From assembly GCF_001412215.1 (NCBI RefSeq), contig NZ_LLWP01000012.1, forward strand, positions 1-64,000: a stretch of 64,000 nt of DNA, read 5' to 3'. The stretch comes from Pedobacter sp. Hv1. Lineage in GTDB: Bacteria > Bacteroidota > Bacteroidia > Sphingobacteriales > Sphingobacteriaceae. The notes beneath the pieces were generated by a model. That model was not told the origin of the DNA, did no database searches, and was given only the letters and a program-made list of their open reading frames with translations. The stretch's first letter is position 1; the number at the start of each line of letters is the position of its first letter. Of this stretch, positions 27,321 through 37,747 are shown piece after piece. The position numbers and the translations under genes are program-made.

Positions 27321-28561
27321 TACATTTAGCAAAAATACAAGAGGCAGCCGAAAACCTGAAAGGTGTGGCTGTGCATACGCCTCTTGTGAAAAACGAAAAC
27401 CTGAGCGAGCGATTTGCTGCTCAGGTTTATTTGAAACGGGAAGATTTACAACCTGTACGATCCTACAAATTGCGTGGAGCGTATCATAAAATAAGTTCGC
27501 TTTCCGAAAATGATATAAAACTAGGCGTTGTATGTGCAAGTGCGGGTAATCACGCTCAAGGAGTGGCTTTTGCGTGTAGAAAACTGAACATAAAAGCCGT
27601 TATTTATATGCCTATTACCACGCCTGCACAAAAAATAAAGCAGGTAAAACTCTTTGGAAAAGAAAATGTAGAGGTTGTGTTGAAAGGTGATACTTTTGAC
27701 GATGCCTACAACGAAGCCCTTCTTTTCAGCCAGAAGAATAAGGCAGTTTTCGTTCATCCGTTTGATGATGAATTGGTTATTTCCGGACAAGGAACTGTAG
27801 GATTGGAAATTGTGGAAGACAGCAAATGTAAAATTGATTTTTTATTCTTCCCAATTGGAGGTGGCGGTTTGGCAGCAGGGGTCGTTTCGGTTTTTAAACA
27901 ATTGAGTCCTGAAACTAACCTTATCGGTATAGAACCACAAGGAGCAGCCTCTATGAAAACATCGTTGGAAAACGGTAAAAATACTGCATTGACGAACATT
28001 GATAAATTTGTAGATGGAGCTGCCGTAAAACGGGTGGGCGACAAAACATTTGAAATCTGCCAACATTCGTTAGATGACATCGTCTTAGTGCCTGAAGGGA
28101 AAGTTTGCACAACAATTTTACAATTATATAACGAAGAAGCCATTGTTGTAGAACCAGCTGGTGCATTGAGTATTGCAGCCTTGGATTCGTATAAAGACCA
28201 AATCAAAGGTAAAAATGTGGTGTGCATTGTTAGTGGCAGCAACAATGACATTACAAGAATGGAAGAAATAAAAGAGCGATCCTTGATGTTTGAAGGATTG
28301 AAGCATTATTTCATCATCAACTTTCCACAACGACCAGGAGCATTAAAAGAATTTGTAAATGATGTCTTAGGAGAAAATGATGACATTACTTATTTCCAGT
28401 TCACTAAAAAGAACAACCGCGAAGAAGGTCCGGCTGTTGTTGGCGTAGAGCTAAAATACAGATCTGATTTAGATAATATGGAACAAAAAATGAAAACTAA
28501 AAAAATAAATTATCAGCATCTAAACGAGCAGAAAGAATTGTTTACACATTTGATTTTCTAG
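27317..28561 (+). CDS. ilvA: Threonine dehydratase IlvA
   Basis: 414 aa from the ATG that overlaps the ilvC stop. PLP lysine in RSYKLRGAYHKI, Gly-rich phosphate loop FPIGGGGLAAG, and a C-terminal ACT-like domain (HYFIINFPQRPGALKEFVND), so a biosynthetic, probably Ile-regulated enzyme. It supplies 2-oxobutyrate and completes the Thr-to-Ile pathway. Its presence fits the Ile-rich leader peptides. No leu genes follow. Confidence 0.95.
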   Translation: MIHLAKIQEAAENLKGVAVHTPLVKNENLSERFAAQVYLKREDLQPVRSYKLRGAYHKISSLSENDIKLGVVCASAGNHAQGVAFACRKLNIKAVIYMPITTPAQKIKQVKLFGKENVEVVLKGDTFDDAYNEALLFSQKNKAVFVHPFDDELVISGQGTVGLEIVEDSKCKIDFLFFPIGGGGLAAGVVSVFKQLSPETNLIGIEPQGAASMKTSLENGKNTALTNIDKFVDGAAVKRVGDKTFEICQHSLDDIVLVPEGKVCTTILQLYNEEAIVVEPAGALSIAALDSYKDQIKGKNVVCIVSGSNNDITRMEEIKERSLMFEGLKHYFIINFPQRPGALKEFVNDVLGENDDITYFQFTKKNNREEGPAVVGVELKYRSDLDNMEQKMKTKKINYQHLNEQKELFTHLIF

Positions 28562-28570
28562 GGTTAAAAT

Positions 28571-28600
28571 AGGAGTGGATAGAAATCTTTCCACTCCTTT
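28571..28600 (+). terminator. Terminator of the ilv operon
   Basis: Nine-base stem AGGAGTGGA (28571-28579) with TCCACTCCT (28590-28598) and a short T-run, 10 nt after the ilvA stop. It also separates ilv from the convergent DUF420 gene. Confidence 0.8.
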
Positions 28601-28765
28601 AACTTCCGTCACTTTTTTCAAAATTCAAAAAATATTCTCAAATGAGCAACAAGAATATTGCTCCTGATAAATGTGATAGCATAAATAAAAGAGACCTTAA
28701 CATCTGTTTCTGCCTGTACTGCTTTAAAATTAACGGACTACGCATTCTCTCATGAGAAATTAAAT

Positions 28766-29221
28766 TCACAAGAAGAAGGCCATGGTACAAACAATAGCAG
28801 CCGTTATAGCAGTATAAAATAGACCTATGATAGTTCCGTAACCTAGCTTTTTGTGTACTGTCGAATATTTTCCTGGTAATGTTTTTTTCTTTTTCAAATT
28901 CTTATTAGCACTGAAAACAGTAATTCCCCAGAAAATATAGGTGATAACCGCACCTATGATATGTGCAATCAATAAACTATTAAAGAATAACGTCCCAGTA
29001 TACTTACTGTTAGAAACGAGACTGCCTGAGCCTCCAGAAACTCTGATTTGCACCTCTAAAATAACCACTGCGATTATGCAAGTCCAAAACAGACGCTTCT
29101 GAATCTTCATGTGTGTTTCAAAGTCCCTTTTCTTTATAAAAGATACCGCATAGAGCGAAATAAAAGGGGCTAATATCGACAATGTAAGCATTCCCACGAT
29201 AATGAAAAATGTAATGTTCAT
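28766..29221 (-). CDS. DUF420-family membrane protein
   Basis: 151 aa with about four transmembrane helices. The end (STVHKKLGYGTIIGLFYTAITA) and the early HMKIQKRLFW segment fit DUF420 (CtaM/YozB-like) proteins, some of which assist cytochrome oxidase assembly. It lies 30 nt downstream of the TonB-dependent receptor on the same strand, so it probably shares its transcript. Confidence 0.7.
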   Translation of the reverse strand: MNITFFIIVGMLTLSILAPFISLYAVSFIKKRDFETHMKIQKRLFWTCIIAVVILEVQIRVSGGSGSLVSNSKYTGTLFFNSLLIAHIIGAVITYIFWGITVFSANKNLKKKKTLPGKYSTVHKKLGYGTIIGLFYTAITAAIVCTMAFFL

Positions 29222-29251
29222 AATTTAGATATTTATTTAATTATATATTTT

Positions 29252-31696
29252 TTAAAACTCGAAAATTACGCCAAGTGAAGGTAAAGGGTGTCCAGTTTTA
29301 TTATAAAGGATAACTGGTATGGCATTGCTTCCATCAGGAGCAATTGGTAGTCCATTGGTAGTCATAAAGCCAGTATTATCTTCATTTCGCTTAAAGGTAA
29401 AGTTTGGGTTGGTTTCATTTTTCTGCATCAATAAGTTCTGTACATCTAAATAAATGCCCAACGATGTCTTTTTAAAATTGAATTTTTTATCCACCCTGAA
29501 GTCCAGTTGGTTGAAATTAGAAAGCCGGTTCTGGTTCAATAAAGAAGCATCTGGAATTCCCTGGCCGAGCAACAAATAGTTTTGTTGTGAGGCTGCCAGA
29601 TCATATGGTGTATAAGGATTTCCTCCTGCAAAACGATACTTCAGTCCCAAGTCCCAGTCATTTTTCATTTTATACCCTAAAGTTGCAGAAAACAGATGTC
29701 TGTTATCCCAGGATGAAGGAGCTAATACGCCATCTACTCCCGAAAATTTACTAACTACATAAGAATAACTAAGCAGATAGAAAAGGTTCTTAGTCATCTT
29801 TTGCTGCATAAAAGCTTCAATTCCATACGTTTCTCCTATACCTATCGATAATATGCGTTCGCTACCAACCGATCCGTACTGAGTTCCCTGATTGGCCAAT
29901 GAAATTCCTGTTGTTTCAGACACAGGGTAATCGCTATATCTCTTATAGAAACCTTCCAATGTGAACCTCAGTGAATTCTTTGGTAAGAACTCAGTTCCCA
30001 GAACATAATGAGTTGAACGGGTATAGTCCATATCTTTATTCATGAAATTACCTGCTTCATCCTTATATCCCAATGCGGTATATATAGGTGCCTTAAAATA
30101 AGTACCAGCAGATGCATTCAAGTTCCATTGGTCACTCAGACGATAAGAAGCGGATAAACGAGGAGAAAGTGTCTTCAAGGGATCATTTCCTGTCTCGGTC
30201 ATGCTGTTCATATCCGTACGGATACCTCCCGATAAGAGTAATCTGTCATCCAGAAAACGTTTTGAAGCATGCGCAAACAATCCATATTTGAAGAAGTCGA
30301 TCTTACTGTTGAACTGGATGGTTCTTTCTGGGGCTACAACATTGCCATCTTCATCTTTTACCTCAGCAGACACTTTATTAAATACATCTCCGTTATAACC
30401 TACGTATTGGGCATCCAAACCAGCTGAAAACTTCCAACCGTTAACAAACTTATTGTAATCAAAACGGAACTTATTTTCCACTTCATCTGATTCGATTAAT
30501 AAAGTCCTGTTCTGTTCAATTTTGTTCTCGTCTTCAAATTTATCCAATGTTGTATTGAACATGTTCCTACTTAAGGTGAAGTTCATGTAGCCATTCTCGA
30601 TCTTTCTGTTAAGATTAAAGCCCATGGTATAAGTCCATTGGTTTACATAAGGCGTTGAACGGAGAATATAAGTGTGTTCGGGAGTAGATTCCTTTGTAGG
30701 TGCAAATCCAAACTTATCAATGGCTCCAATACCAATAGCAGTTAATGTTGTCTTATCATTGAATTTGTGATTAACTTTATATTGAAAATCATAAAAGTCT
30801 GGACGGATTGGGAGATCTACCATTTTAAACAGCATTCCTAAATAGGATTTACGCACAGAACTCAGGAATGTTGTTTTAGGGGAAAGCGGACCTTCCAGCG
30901 TTAATGCGGTTTCTGTCATACTTGCACGAATATTTCCCGACAAACGATCGGGGTTACCGTTTCTTTGATTGATAACAAAGGTAGAAGACAATGCATCGCT
31001 GTATCTCGAATCGAATGCAGATGTTGTCAGTTTGAGATCCTCGATAAACGAGACGTTCAAAATTCCCTGTGCACCTCCCGAACTTCCCTGTGTCTGGAAG
31101 TGGTTTAAAACTGGTATTTCTATACCATCCAGATAATAAACGTTTTCATTGGGTGCACCACCACGTATGATAATATCATTCCGCTCACCTACACCATTGC
31201 TTAAACCGACTCCGGGCAACGTTTGTACCACTTTTGAAACATCAAAATTTCCTCCGGGGTTTGATTTTATTTCCTGAGATGTCAATTTCTGGACAGACAT
31301 AGGAGTAATCATATCGGTTGCAGTTGCAGAAGCACTTCTATTGACTGTGATTGTAACGCCTTCAAGTTGTGCCGCTTCCGGTTGCAATTCAAAGTGCATA
31401 ATCCTGTCATTGCCTGAGCTTACTTCTATATTGTATTGTGTAAACTTTTGATACCCCACTGAGGAAGCGTTAATCGTATAGGTGCCTACAGGAACGTTAA
31501 GCCTAAAAGTTCCCGTACTGTCAGTAAGCGTAGCAAACGAGGTCCCGTTAACGCTAATACTCACTCCAATAAGTCTCTCGTGGGTGTCCATATCTTCCAC
31601 AGTACCGATAACATTTCCCATTTTTTGAGCAATCGCAGGTGTTGATAATAAGAAAAATACACTTAAATAGATAAGCACTTTGATATTCTCTTTCAT
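29252..31696 (-). CDS. TonB-dependent outer-membrane receptor
   Basis: 814 aa from MKENIKVL (31696), with a signal peptide ending near AIAQ; a longer start at 31717 would spoil it. After a carboxypeptidase-D-like domain (about 25-110) comes the plug domain (VQTLPGVGLSNGVGERNDII), then the beta-barrel ending in Phe (GVIFEF). It imports an unknown ligand through the outer membrane; no SusD partner is present. The two-component pair at 31909 is transcribed away from it and may control it. Confidence 0.92.
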   Translation of the reverse strand: MKENIKVLIYLSVFFLLSTPAIAQKMGNVIGTVEDMDTHERLIGVSISVNGTSFATLTDSTGTFRLNVPVGTYTINASSVGYQKFTQYNIEVSSGNDRIMHFELQPEAAQLEGVTITVNRSASATATDMITPMSVQKLTSQEIKSNPGGNFDVSKVVQTLPGVGLSNGVGERNDIIIRGGAPNENVYYLDGIEIPVLNHFQTQGSSGGAQGILNVSFIEDLKLTTSAFDSRYSDALSSTFVINQRNGNPDRLSGNIRASMTETALTLEGPLSPKTTFLSSVRKSYLGMLFKMVDLPIRPDFYDFQYKVNHKFNDKTTLTAIGIGAIDKFGFAPTKESTPEHTYILRSTPYVNQWTYTMGFNLNRKIENGYMNFTLSRNMFNTTLDKFEDENKIEQNRTLLIESDEVENKFRFDYNKFVNGWKFSAGLDAQYVGYNGDVFNKVSAEVKDEDGNVVAPERTIQFNSKIDFFKYGLFAHASKRFLDDRLLLSGGIRTDMNSMTETGNDPLKTLSPRLSASYRLSDQWNLNASAGTYFKAPIYTALGYKDEAGNFMNKDMDYTRSTHYVLGTEFLPKNSLRFTLEGFYKRYSDYPVSETTGISLANQGTQYGSVGSERILSIGIGETYGIEAFMQQKMTKNLFYLLSYSYVVSKFSGVDGVLAPSSWDNRHLFSATLGYKMKNDWDLGLKYRFAGGNPYTPYDLAASQQNYLLLGQGIPDASLLNQNRLSNFNQLDFRVDKKFNFKKTSLGIYLDVQNLLMQKNETNPNFTFKRNEDNTGFMTTNGLPIAPDGSNAIPVILYNKTGHPLPSLGVIFEF

Positions 31697-31908
31697 TATG
31701 TCTTGTTTAAAAAGCAAAGGAAGATTTTTTCTACCTTTGAAAGAAATCTAATAGACCAATCTTTCATTTTTTACCATGAAGGTGTATTTTTGAATCGTGA
31801 AGTATCCGGAGTTTCTTCACTTAACAAAATAGCATACTCACTCATAAAATCAGTGAGTTTGTCGATAAATTTTGTAAATTTTTAATAGAAAATGGAATTT
31901 AGCATCCT

Positions 31909-32982
31909 ATGAAAATCATAACAAGAAATCAAAATACAGTTACAACCTTAGTGGGTATAACCCTCTTAGCAGTATTACTGTTTCTTATGATTCCGCATTC
32001 TTATGGGATCGCATTGCCTTTTGTTTATTGGGTCAATCAATTTTTCTTTTTCATTTTGATGCTGGGACTTACTTATTTCAATACAAAATGGTTGGCACCT
32101 AAATTACTCTTCCAAAGAAAATATTTTCAATACTATCTCACTTTATTTCTTTCGTGTGTATTGATTATTATAATTCTCAGTAAGTTGGATGAGTTGCTCA
32201 ATGTTTCGGAGGAAATAAGAAAAATAGCTGGGTTACATAATACCCAAAAAAAACAGGGACATGGCAATTTATCCGTATTTTTCTATATTTTCTTGATTGA
32301 AATATTGGTGCTTGGTGTCAATATTATTGGCATATTGATTAAAAAATGGCAAGATGAGAAGAATAAACGCCTACAAGTAGAAAAAGACAAGATAGAAATG
32401 GAGCTTTCGTTTTTAAAATCACAAATTAACCCTCATTTCTTCTTTAACAGTCTCAACACGGTAAATGCTTTGACCTATACAGATGTTGACCAATCTAGAA
32501 ATGCTCTTAAAAAATTAGGGAAAATAATGCGGCACGTTTTATATAACACATCCAATCAATCTTCTACTATTGCATCAGAAATAGAGTTTATTTCCAATTA
32601 TTTGGAATTGATGAAAATGCGATCTGCCCAGAAGGTTTCAATTGATTTTTCGGTGGATATCGTCTCTCCTGATCAAAAAATTGCTTCGATGCTGTTTTTG
32701 CCTTTTATAGAAAACGCATTCAAATATGGCATCAGCACACAGACACATAGTCCGATTACCATTAGGATTACAGAAAAAGATCAATCATTGGTGTTCTATA
32801 CAAAGAATAAAGTTTTTGAAAAAATCGTGGACAACAAGTTGGATGATGATCAAAACCATGGTATCGGAATACAGAATACGGAAAGACGGCTGGAACTAAT
32901 TTATCCTGGCAGGTATTCCTTGGCAATAAATAAGGTTGATGGCTTTGAGGTGCAACTTAAAATTGATTTAAATGAAAATTAG
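31909..32982 (+). CDS. LytS-type sensor histidine kinase
   Basis: 357 aa. Four N-terminal membrane helices (about 10-155), a short coiled coil, then the His_kinase motif LKSQINPHFFFNSLNTVNAL with phospho-acceptor H176, and a HATPase domain (ENAFKYGI as N-box; DDDQNHGIGIQNTERRLEL as G-box). Overlaps the response regulator by 11 nt. Confidence 0.93.
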   Translation: MKIITRNQNTVTTLVGITLLAVLLFLMIPHSYGIALPFVYWVNQFFFFILMLGLTYFNTKWLAPKLLFQRKYFQYYLTLFLSCVLIIIILSKLDELLNVSEEIRKIAGLHNTQKKQGHGNLSVFFYIFLIEILVLGVNIIGILIKKWQDEKNKRLQVEKDKIEMELSFLKSQINPHFFFNSLNTVNALTYTDVDQSRNALKKLGKIMRHVLYNTSNQSSTIASEIEFISNYLELMKMRSAQKVSIDFSVDIVSPDQKIASMLFLPFIENAFKYGISTQTHSPITIRITEKDQSLVFYTKNKVFEKIVDNKLDDDQNHGIGIQNTERRLELIYPGRYSLAINKVDGFEVQLKIDLNEN

Positions 32983-33706
32983 ATGTATAACCGTAGATGA
33001 CGAGCCCTTAGCATTGAATATGATTAGCTCCTTTGTCAGACAAACACCTTTTCTGGAACTTGTTGCTGAATTTGACAATGCGATCGATGCTCTTAATTAT
33101 ATTCAATCCAATCCTGTTCAATTACTACTGCTCGACATTCAAATGGCAGATCTTACCGGTATGGAACTTGCAAGGGTTTTGGCAGCAGATGCCAGTAAGC
33201 ATAAACCGTTTATCATCTTTACGACAGCTTATAGTGAATTTGCATTAGAAGGATATCGCGTGGATGCTATTGACTACGTACTTAAACCGTTTGATTATGA
33301 AGATTTTATAACTTCAATTTCAAAAGTAAGAAAACGAATCGAACAAGGAAACGAGTCTGCTGATATTGTATCATATGATAACCAACAATTTATATTTATA
33401 AAGGTTGATTCACAGGTTATTCGATTGGAAATCAATAGTATTTTATATATTGAGGGACTCAAGGATTATATCAGAATTCATCTGGTCAATGGTGCTAAAC
33501 CTATGCTTTCGTTGATGAGCTTAAAAAAGTTGGAAGAGAAACTCACCAAAAGTGGATTTCTCCGAATTCATCGTTCCTATATTATTTCTTTTGCCCGTGT
33601 GGATGCACTTTTAAAAAACAGCGTTAAAATCGGGGATAAAATAATCCCAGTAGGTGCTACCTATAAAGATAAATATGACCAATTTGTGGATCTATGGATT
33701 AAGTAA
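32972..33706 (+). CDS. LytTR response regulator
   Basis: 244 aa. Receiver domain with the acidic pair DDE near residue 9 and phospho-acceptor D55 (LLLLDIQM); conserved Lys in DYVLKPFD. C-terminal LytTR DNA-binding domain (about 140-244; FLRIHRSYIISFARVDAL). Partner of the preceding kinase. Flanked on both sides by outer-membrane receptors, its likely targets. Confidence 0.94.
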   Translation: MKIRCITVDDEPLALNMISSFVRQTPFLELVAEFDNAIDALNYIQSNPVQLLLLDIQMADLTGMELARVLAADASKHKPFIIFTTAYSEFALEGYRVDAIDYVLKPFDYEDFITSISKVRKRIEQGNESADIVSYDNQQFIFIKVDSQVIRLEINSILYIEGLKDYIRIHLVNGAKPMLSLMSLKKLEEKLTKSGFLRIHRSYIISFARVDALLKNSVKIGDKIIPVGATYKDKYDQFVDLWIK

Positions 33707-34046
33707 CCAAAGTCTATATTAAAGATAAAAATCAAAGAAATTAATCAATTTACTGCCAGGTATTTGTCGGTTTCAGACTTACCTCAATAATTTATTTTTC
33801 ACTCAGAATTGTTAGAAAAAAATGTAGTTTTCAATGTTTTGTTCTTACAGATTATCCTTTTTTTGGATGATACCTCTCTTTTTTTCATCTACTCAAATTA
33901 TATAAGGCAGTATAATACTAGTTCACGATCAAAAGTGGCTCCTTCGTCTATAATTTTTGTGAGCGAACACAGGCTTTCGGAAGTTTGTGGCATAAAAAAA
34001 CAATATGCCCTAAAGGCTTAGTTTGCAAAACGAAATATAGATCTAT
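33707..34046. other. Non-coding gap before second receptor
   Basis: About 340 nt, AT-rich. The only candidate signal is TATAATTTTTG near 33948, a possible -7 box for the receptor downstream. No other structure seen. Confidence 0.4.
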
Positions 34047-36509
34047 ATGAAATTAAAACAATTTATTACACTAATTTTATTTACAACTCTTACTCATAGT
34101 GTATGGGCTCAAAGCCCTAAAGCTATAATAAAAGGAACCGTGGTAGATTCAATAAGTAAAGAAGGAATTTATTATTCCACCATTTCCGTACATCCGATTA
34201 CTGATGCTAAAAAATTAACCGGTACTATTGCTGATGAGAAAGGAAAATTTTCTTTGGAAAACTTAGAACCGGGGACATACAATATTACAATTGGTTTTAT
34301 AGGGTACATTCCAAAAGTGTTTTCAAACTACACATTAAAGCCTGGTGACAACAATTTGGGAACAATATTGATGAGCATCAACACAAACGTGCTTGATGAG
34401 ATTGTAATTACTGGCGAACGACCTATAATCGAAAACAAAATTGACCGATTGGTTTTCAATGCTGAGCGTGACGTAACTTCTGCAGGTGGCAATGCGACAG
34501 ATGTTTTACGTAAAGTCCCCATGCTTTCAGTGGATATAGATGGTAATGTTTCGATGCGTGGAGATCAAAATGTCAGAATCTTGATCAACGGAAAGCCATC
34601 TGGTATGATGGCTAATAATATGGGTGATGCACTAAGAATGATTCCGGCAGATCAGATAAAAAGTGTAGAGGTCATTACGAGCCCCTCTGCAAAATATGAC
34701 GCCGAAGGCACCTCTGGCATTATCAATATCATCACTAAAAAGAAAGATATCCCTGGTGTAAACGGCTCTGTTTCGGGAGGAATCGGCACCAGACATAATA
34801 ATGGGAATGCAAGCTTAAACGTGAAAAAAGGGAAAATTGGCATAGTCGCTAATTTAGGAGGAAATTTAATGTGGCCTCAAACAATTACCAATGAGTTTGA
34901 ACAATACACAGCTTCTGGAGAACCGACTTTGAAACAGCTGGGAGAAAACAGAACCACTCGTACCGGACTACGTGGATCTTTGGGAATAGATTATGATCTA
35001 ACAGACAAAGACCTGTTTACAACAACTATTTCTGCTAATACATTTGGAATGAATATGGATGGAAATACTACTTCACAATATTTCTCACCAAACAATACAG
35101 TTTCTACTTTACTATCAAACCGCGATCAAGAATCTGCGTTTAATGGTTTTGATTGGTCAGCAGATTATACTCGGAAATTTGCAAAACCTAAACAAGAATT
35201 AACGCTTTCAGGTCAATATTCGAGAAATAATAACAATACAGATTATCTGACTCTTTTTGAACAAGGTACACGCCTGAATGAAAAGGGAGAAAATAGGAGT
35301 AAAAATGACGAGTTAACTTTTCAGGTAGATTATGTACAGCCAATTGGCAAAACGACTCTCGAGTTAGGTGCAAAAAGCATTTTGAGGGATATTACCAGCA
35401 AGTCTTTATTAAAAGAGGATTTCAATGGAGAATACCAACTGGTTGATAATCGCTCTTATGAGTTTGATTATAGCCAGGATGTGGTAGCAGGTTATATGAC
35501 CTATGGTTTTGATTTTGCCAAACATTATCAAGTGAAAGCCGGAATACGGATAGAACATACCCAGTTAGATGGAGAATCGGTAGGTGACATCAATGCCTTT
35601 AGTAATAATTATACTAATGTATTACCAAGTGCTGTTGTGTCGAGAAAATTAGGCAAATCATCAAGTTTAAAATTAAGTTACAACCAACGCATTCAAAGAC
35701 CAAGCTTGTCTTTTTTAAACCCTTTTAGAAATACAGCCGATCCTATTGTTCAGCAACAGGGAAATCCGGAGTTAAAACCCGAACTCTCACATAATATTGA
35801 GCTAGGCTATTCTACTTTTATAAAACGTTCGATGATCAACGTAGCTGTTTTTTACCGCAAAACAAATGATGTTATTGAAAGCGTAAACGAAATAGACAAT
35901 ACAACAACTCCAGGGCAAAATATTTCGTTAACCACATTTGACAATATCGGAACGAGTGAATCGTTCGGAACTAATCTGTTTTTCTCTTTTTCACCTATAA
36001 AAAACTTAACATTGAGAAGTAATATCAGCTTGTTTACTTATGAAGCAAAAGGCAATCCGTTTAACACCGGAATCAGCACCGAAACCGATAAAATCCATTT
36101 TATGTACCGAGCGTTTATAAATGGTAGTTATAAAATAGGAGATGGATTTACTGCAGAAACGTTTCTAATGGTAAATTCCCCAAGGCGTACTTTCCAAGGA
36201 ACCTCACCTTCGTTCAGTATGTGGACCATTGGCCTGAAAAAAGAAATTATGGATAAAAAAGCCAGTATAGGATTGAATATAACGGATCCTTTTACTGAAA
36301 ACAAACATTTTAAAACGGAAGTGTTAACACCAGACTATACACAAAAAAGCAATATGAAGCTCCCGTTCCGTTCTTTTGGGCTAACCTTTAGTTACAATTT
36401 TGGTAAGACAGATTCCAAAAATAAGACCCGCAAAGAAAGAGGTATTAAAAATGATGATCAGAAACAGGAAGAATCCAATCAGGGTACTCAAATGAATAAC
36501 GGAAGATAA
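34047..36509 (+). CDS. TonB-dependent receptor-like outer-membrane beta-barrel protein
   Basis: 820 aa. Signal peptide ending near SVWAQ, carboxypeptidase-regulatory-like domain (about 25-110), plug domain (VLRKVPMLSVDIDGNVSMRG; IPADQIKSVEVITSPSAKYD) and a large beta-barrel (LSYNQRIQRPSLSFLNPF). The tail is charged and disordered rather than ending in a barrel Phe. The plug-barrel family is common in Bacteroidota beside LytTR systems; substrate unknown. Confidence 0.9.
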   Translation: MKLKQFITLILFTTLTHSVWAQSPKAIIKGTVVDSISKEGIYYSTISVHPITDAKKLTGTIADEKGKFSLENLEPGTYNITIGFIGYIPKVFSNYTLKPGDNNLGTILMSINTNVLDEIVITGERPIIENKIDRLVFNAERDVTSAGGNATDVLRKVPMLSVDIDGNVSMRGDQNVRILINGKPSGMMANNMGDALRMIPADQIKSVEVITSPSAKYDAEGTSGIINIITKKKDIPGVNGSVSGGIGTRHNNGNASLNVKKGKIGIVANLGGNLMWPQTITNEFEQYTASGEPTLKQLGENRTTRTGLRGSLGIDYDLTDKDLFTTTISANTFGMNMDGNTTSQYFSPNNTVSTLLSNRDQESAFNGFDWSADYTRKFAKPKQELTLSGQYSRNNNNTDYLTLFEQGTRLNEKGENRSKNDELTFQVDYVQPIGKTTLELGAKSILRDITSKSLLKEDFNGEYQLVDNRSYEFDYSQDVVAGYMTYGFDFAKHYQVKAGIRIEHTQLDGESVGDINAFSNNYTNVLPSAVVSRKLGKSSSLKLSYNQRIQRPSLSFLNPFRNTADPIVQQQGNPELKPELSHNIELGYSTFIKRSMINVAVFYRKTNDVIESVNEIDNTTTPGQNISLTTFDNIGTSESFGTNLFFSFSPIKNLTLRSNISLFTYEAKGNPFNTGISTETDKIHFMYRAFINGSYKIGDGFTAETFLMVNSPRRTFQGTSPSFSMWTIGLKKEIMDKKASIGLNITDPFTENKHFKTEVLTPDYTQKSNMKLPFRSFGLTFSYNFGKTDSKNKTRKERGIKNDDQKQEESNQGTQMNNGR

Positions 36510-36910
36510 ATTATTTTCTTGTTCTATGAATTAACAGAAAACTGCGGACTGAAAACTCAATTAATACCTGTTATATAAAAGTAACATTGAAAAATTGAGT
36601 TCCCTCATACTTCTCATATGATTACCACACCTAGGAAGGAAAGTAAATTTTTCTTCCTAGGTTAAAATTCAGTTAATCCAGTCGGATACCGTTTTTAAAT
36701 GTGCTTTGTCGTAAAATCTGAAAGGGCAATATAAATTATTTTGAAATTCAAACAAATTTATGAAACGAACCTAAACAGGCTAAAGAGGGACGAACAAATC
36801 ATCGGAATAAAGTTGCTATTTGGATAGGCTTCGAAATAAACGCTTTAGCATTGTTAAATTAAATACTCTTTTTGTATGTGTATCTCTCATCAAAATTTAA
36901 CAGAAACTGA
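36510..36910. other. Non-coding gap between receptor and rteC
   Basis: About 400 nt with one terminator-like hairpin (listed separately) and no gene. No convincing promoter for rteC could be named. Confidence 0.5.
36629..36662 (+). terminator. Terminator-like hairpin after the receptor gene
   Basis: Perfect 10-base arms ACCTAGGAAG (36629-36638) and CTTCCTAGGT (36653-36662) around an A/T loop, 120 nt after the receptor stop. The T-run is weak. Confidence 0.6.
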
Positions 36911-37741
36911 ATGGAAAATTATTTCAATAAATCGATCCACAAATTGGAAACAACAATCCTGGAATTAGAGAGTGATGCCGATTGCTCTATACAAAAGATA
37001 GAAACCATTATAAAACTAATCGTTCAAAATCTGTCTGATTTAAAAGAGTATGTCCTAAAAAAAGGATTTAAGAATATAGCCGAAGAAATTCATTTTTTCA
37101 AACATCAGAAACCTGCGATTGTTTCAAAGCTCATTTTTTATAACACCATTTATAAAATAGAAACCAAAAAACCTTATGGAGCAAAACAAATTAAGAAATT
37201 TCTTAATGAAGAATTAAATAGGCTCAAAAAGTTTTTTGATAATAATCTTGAATTCTATAAATACTATCGTACCAATAACACTTTTATAGATGATAAACTA
37301 TTTATACGAGGCAAATACGATATAAAACTAAGTTTAGATACTTTTTATTTTGAGGTAGACCATCGTTTTTCTACATCACACGACTATAAGGTCGCCAAAA
37401 TAATTGCTTATGATCTAATACAAGTCTATCTCGAAGACCAGCTAAATAATATCAATCATAAAAAGGTATCTGATAGTTCTTCTCTAAATTGGACAGGGAG
37501 CAAAACAGCATTGATAGAACTGATTTACGCCCTGCACTCACAAGGCGTATTTGATGATGGAAACGTTGATATCAGACTTATCGCCAAAACATTTGAAAAT
37601 ATCTTTAATATTGACTTAGGCGATTTTTACCATACATTTATGGAACTTAAATCTCGCAAAATAAACAGAACCAAATTCCTTGACAATCTGCGTGATGCGA
37701 TAATCAAGAAAATGGATGAGAAAGAAGAAGAAGAAGAATGA
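36911..37741 (+). CDS. rteC: RteC-type ICE regulator (copy 1)
   Basis: 276 aa. RteC family: HFFKHQKPAIVSKLIFYN, YKYYRTNN and WTGSKTALIELIYALHSQGV match the second copy at 52942. In CTnDOT, RteC activates the excision operon. Here it lies convergent with the methylase-helicase (7 nt between stops). The strongly acidic end (EKEEEEE) is unusual. Confidence 0.88.
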   Translation: MENYFNKSIHKLETTILELESDADCSIQKIETIIKLIVQNLSDLKEYVLKKGFKNIAEEIHFFKHQKPAIVSKLIFYNTIYKIETKKPYGAKQIKKFLNEELNRLKKFFDNNLEFYKYYRTNNTFIDDKLFIRGKYDIKLSLDTFYFEVDHRFSTSHDYKVAKIIAYDLIQVYLEDQLNNINHKKVSDSSSLNWTGSKTALIELIYALHSQGVFDDGNVDIRLIAKTFENIFNIDLGDFYHTFMELKSRKINRTKFLDNLRDAIIKKMDEKEEEEE

Positions 37742-37747
37742 ACCTCC

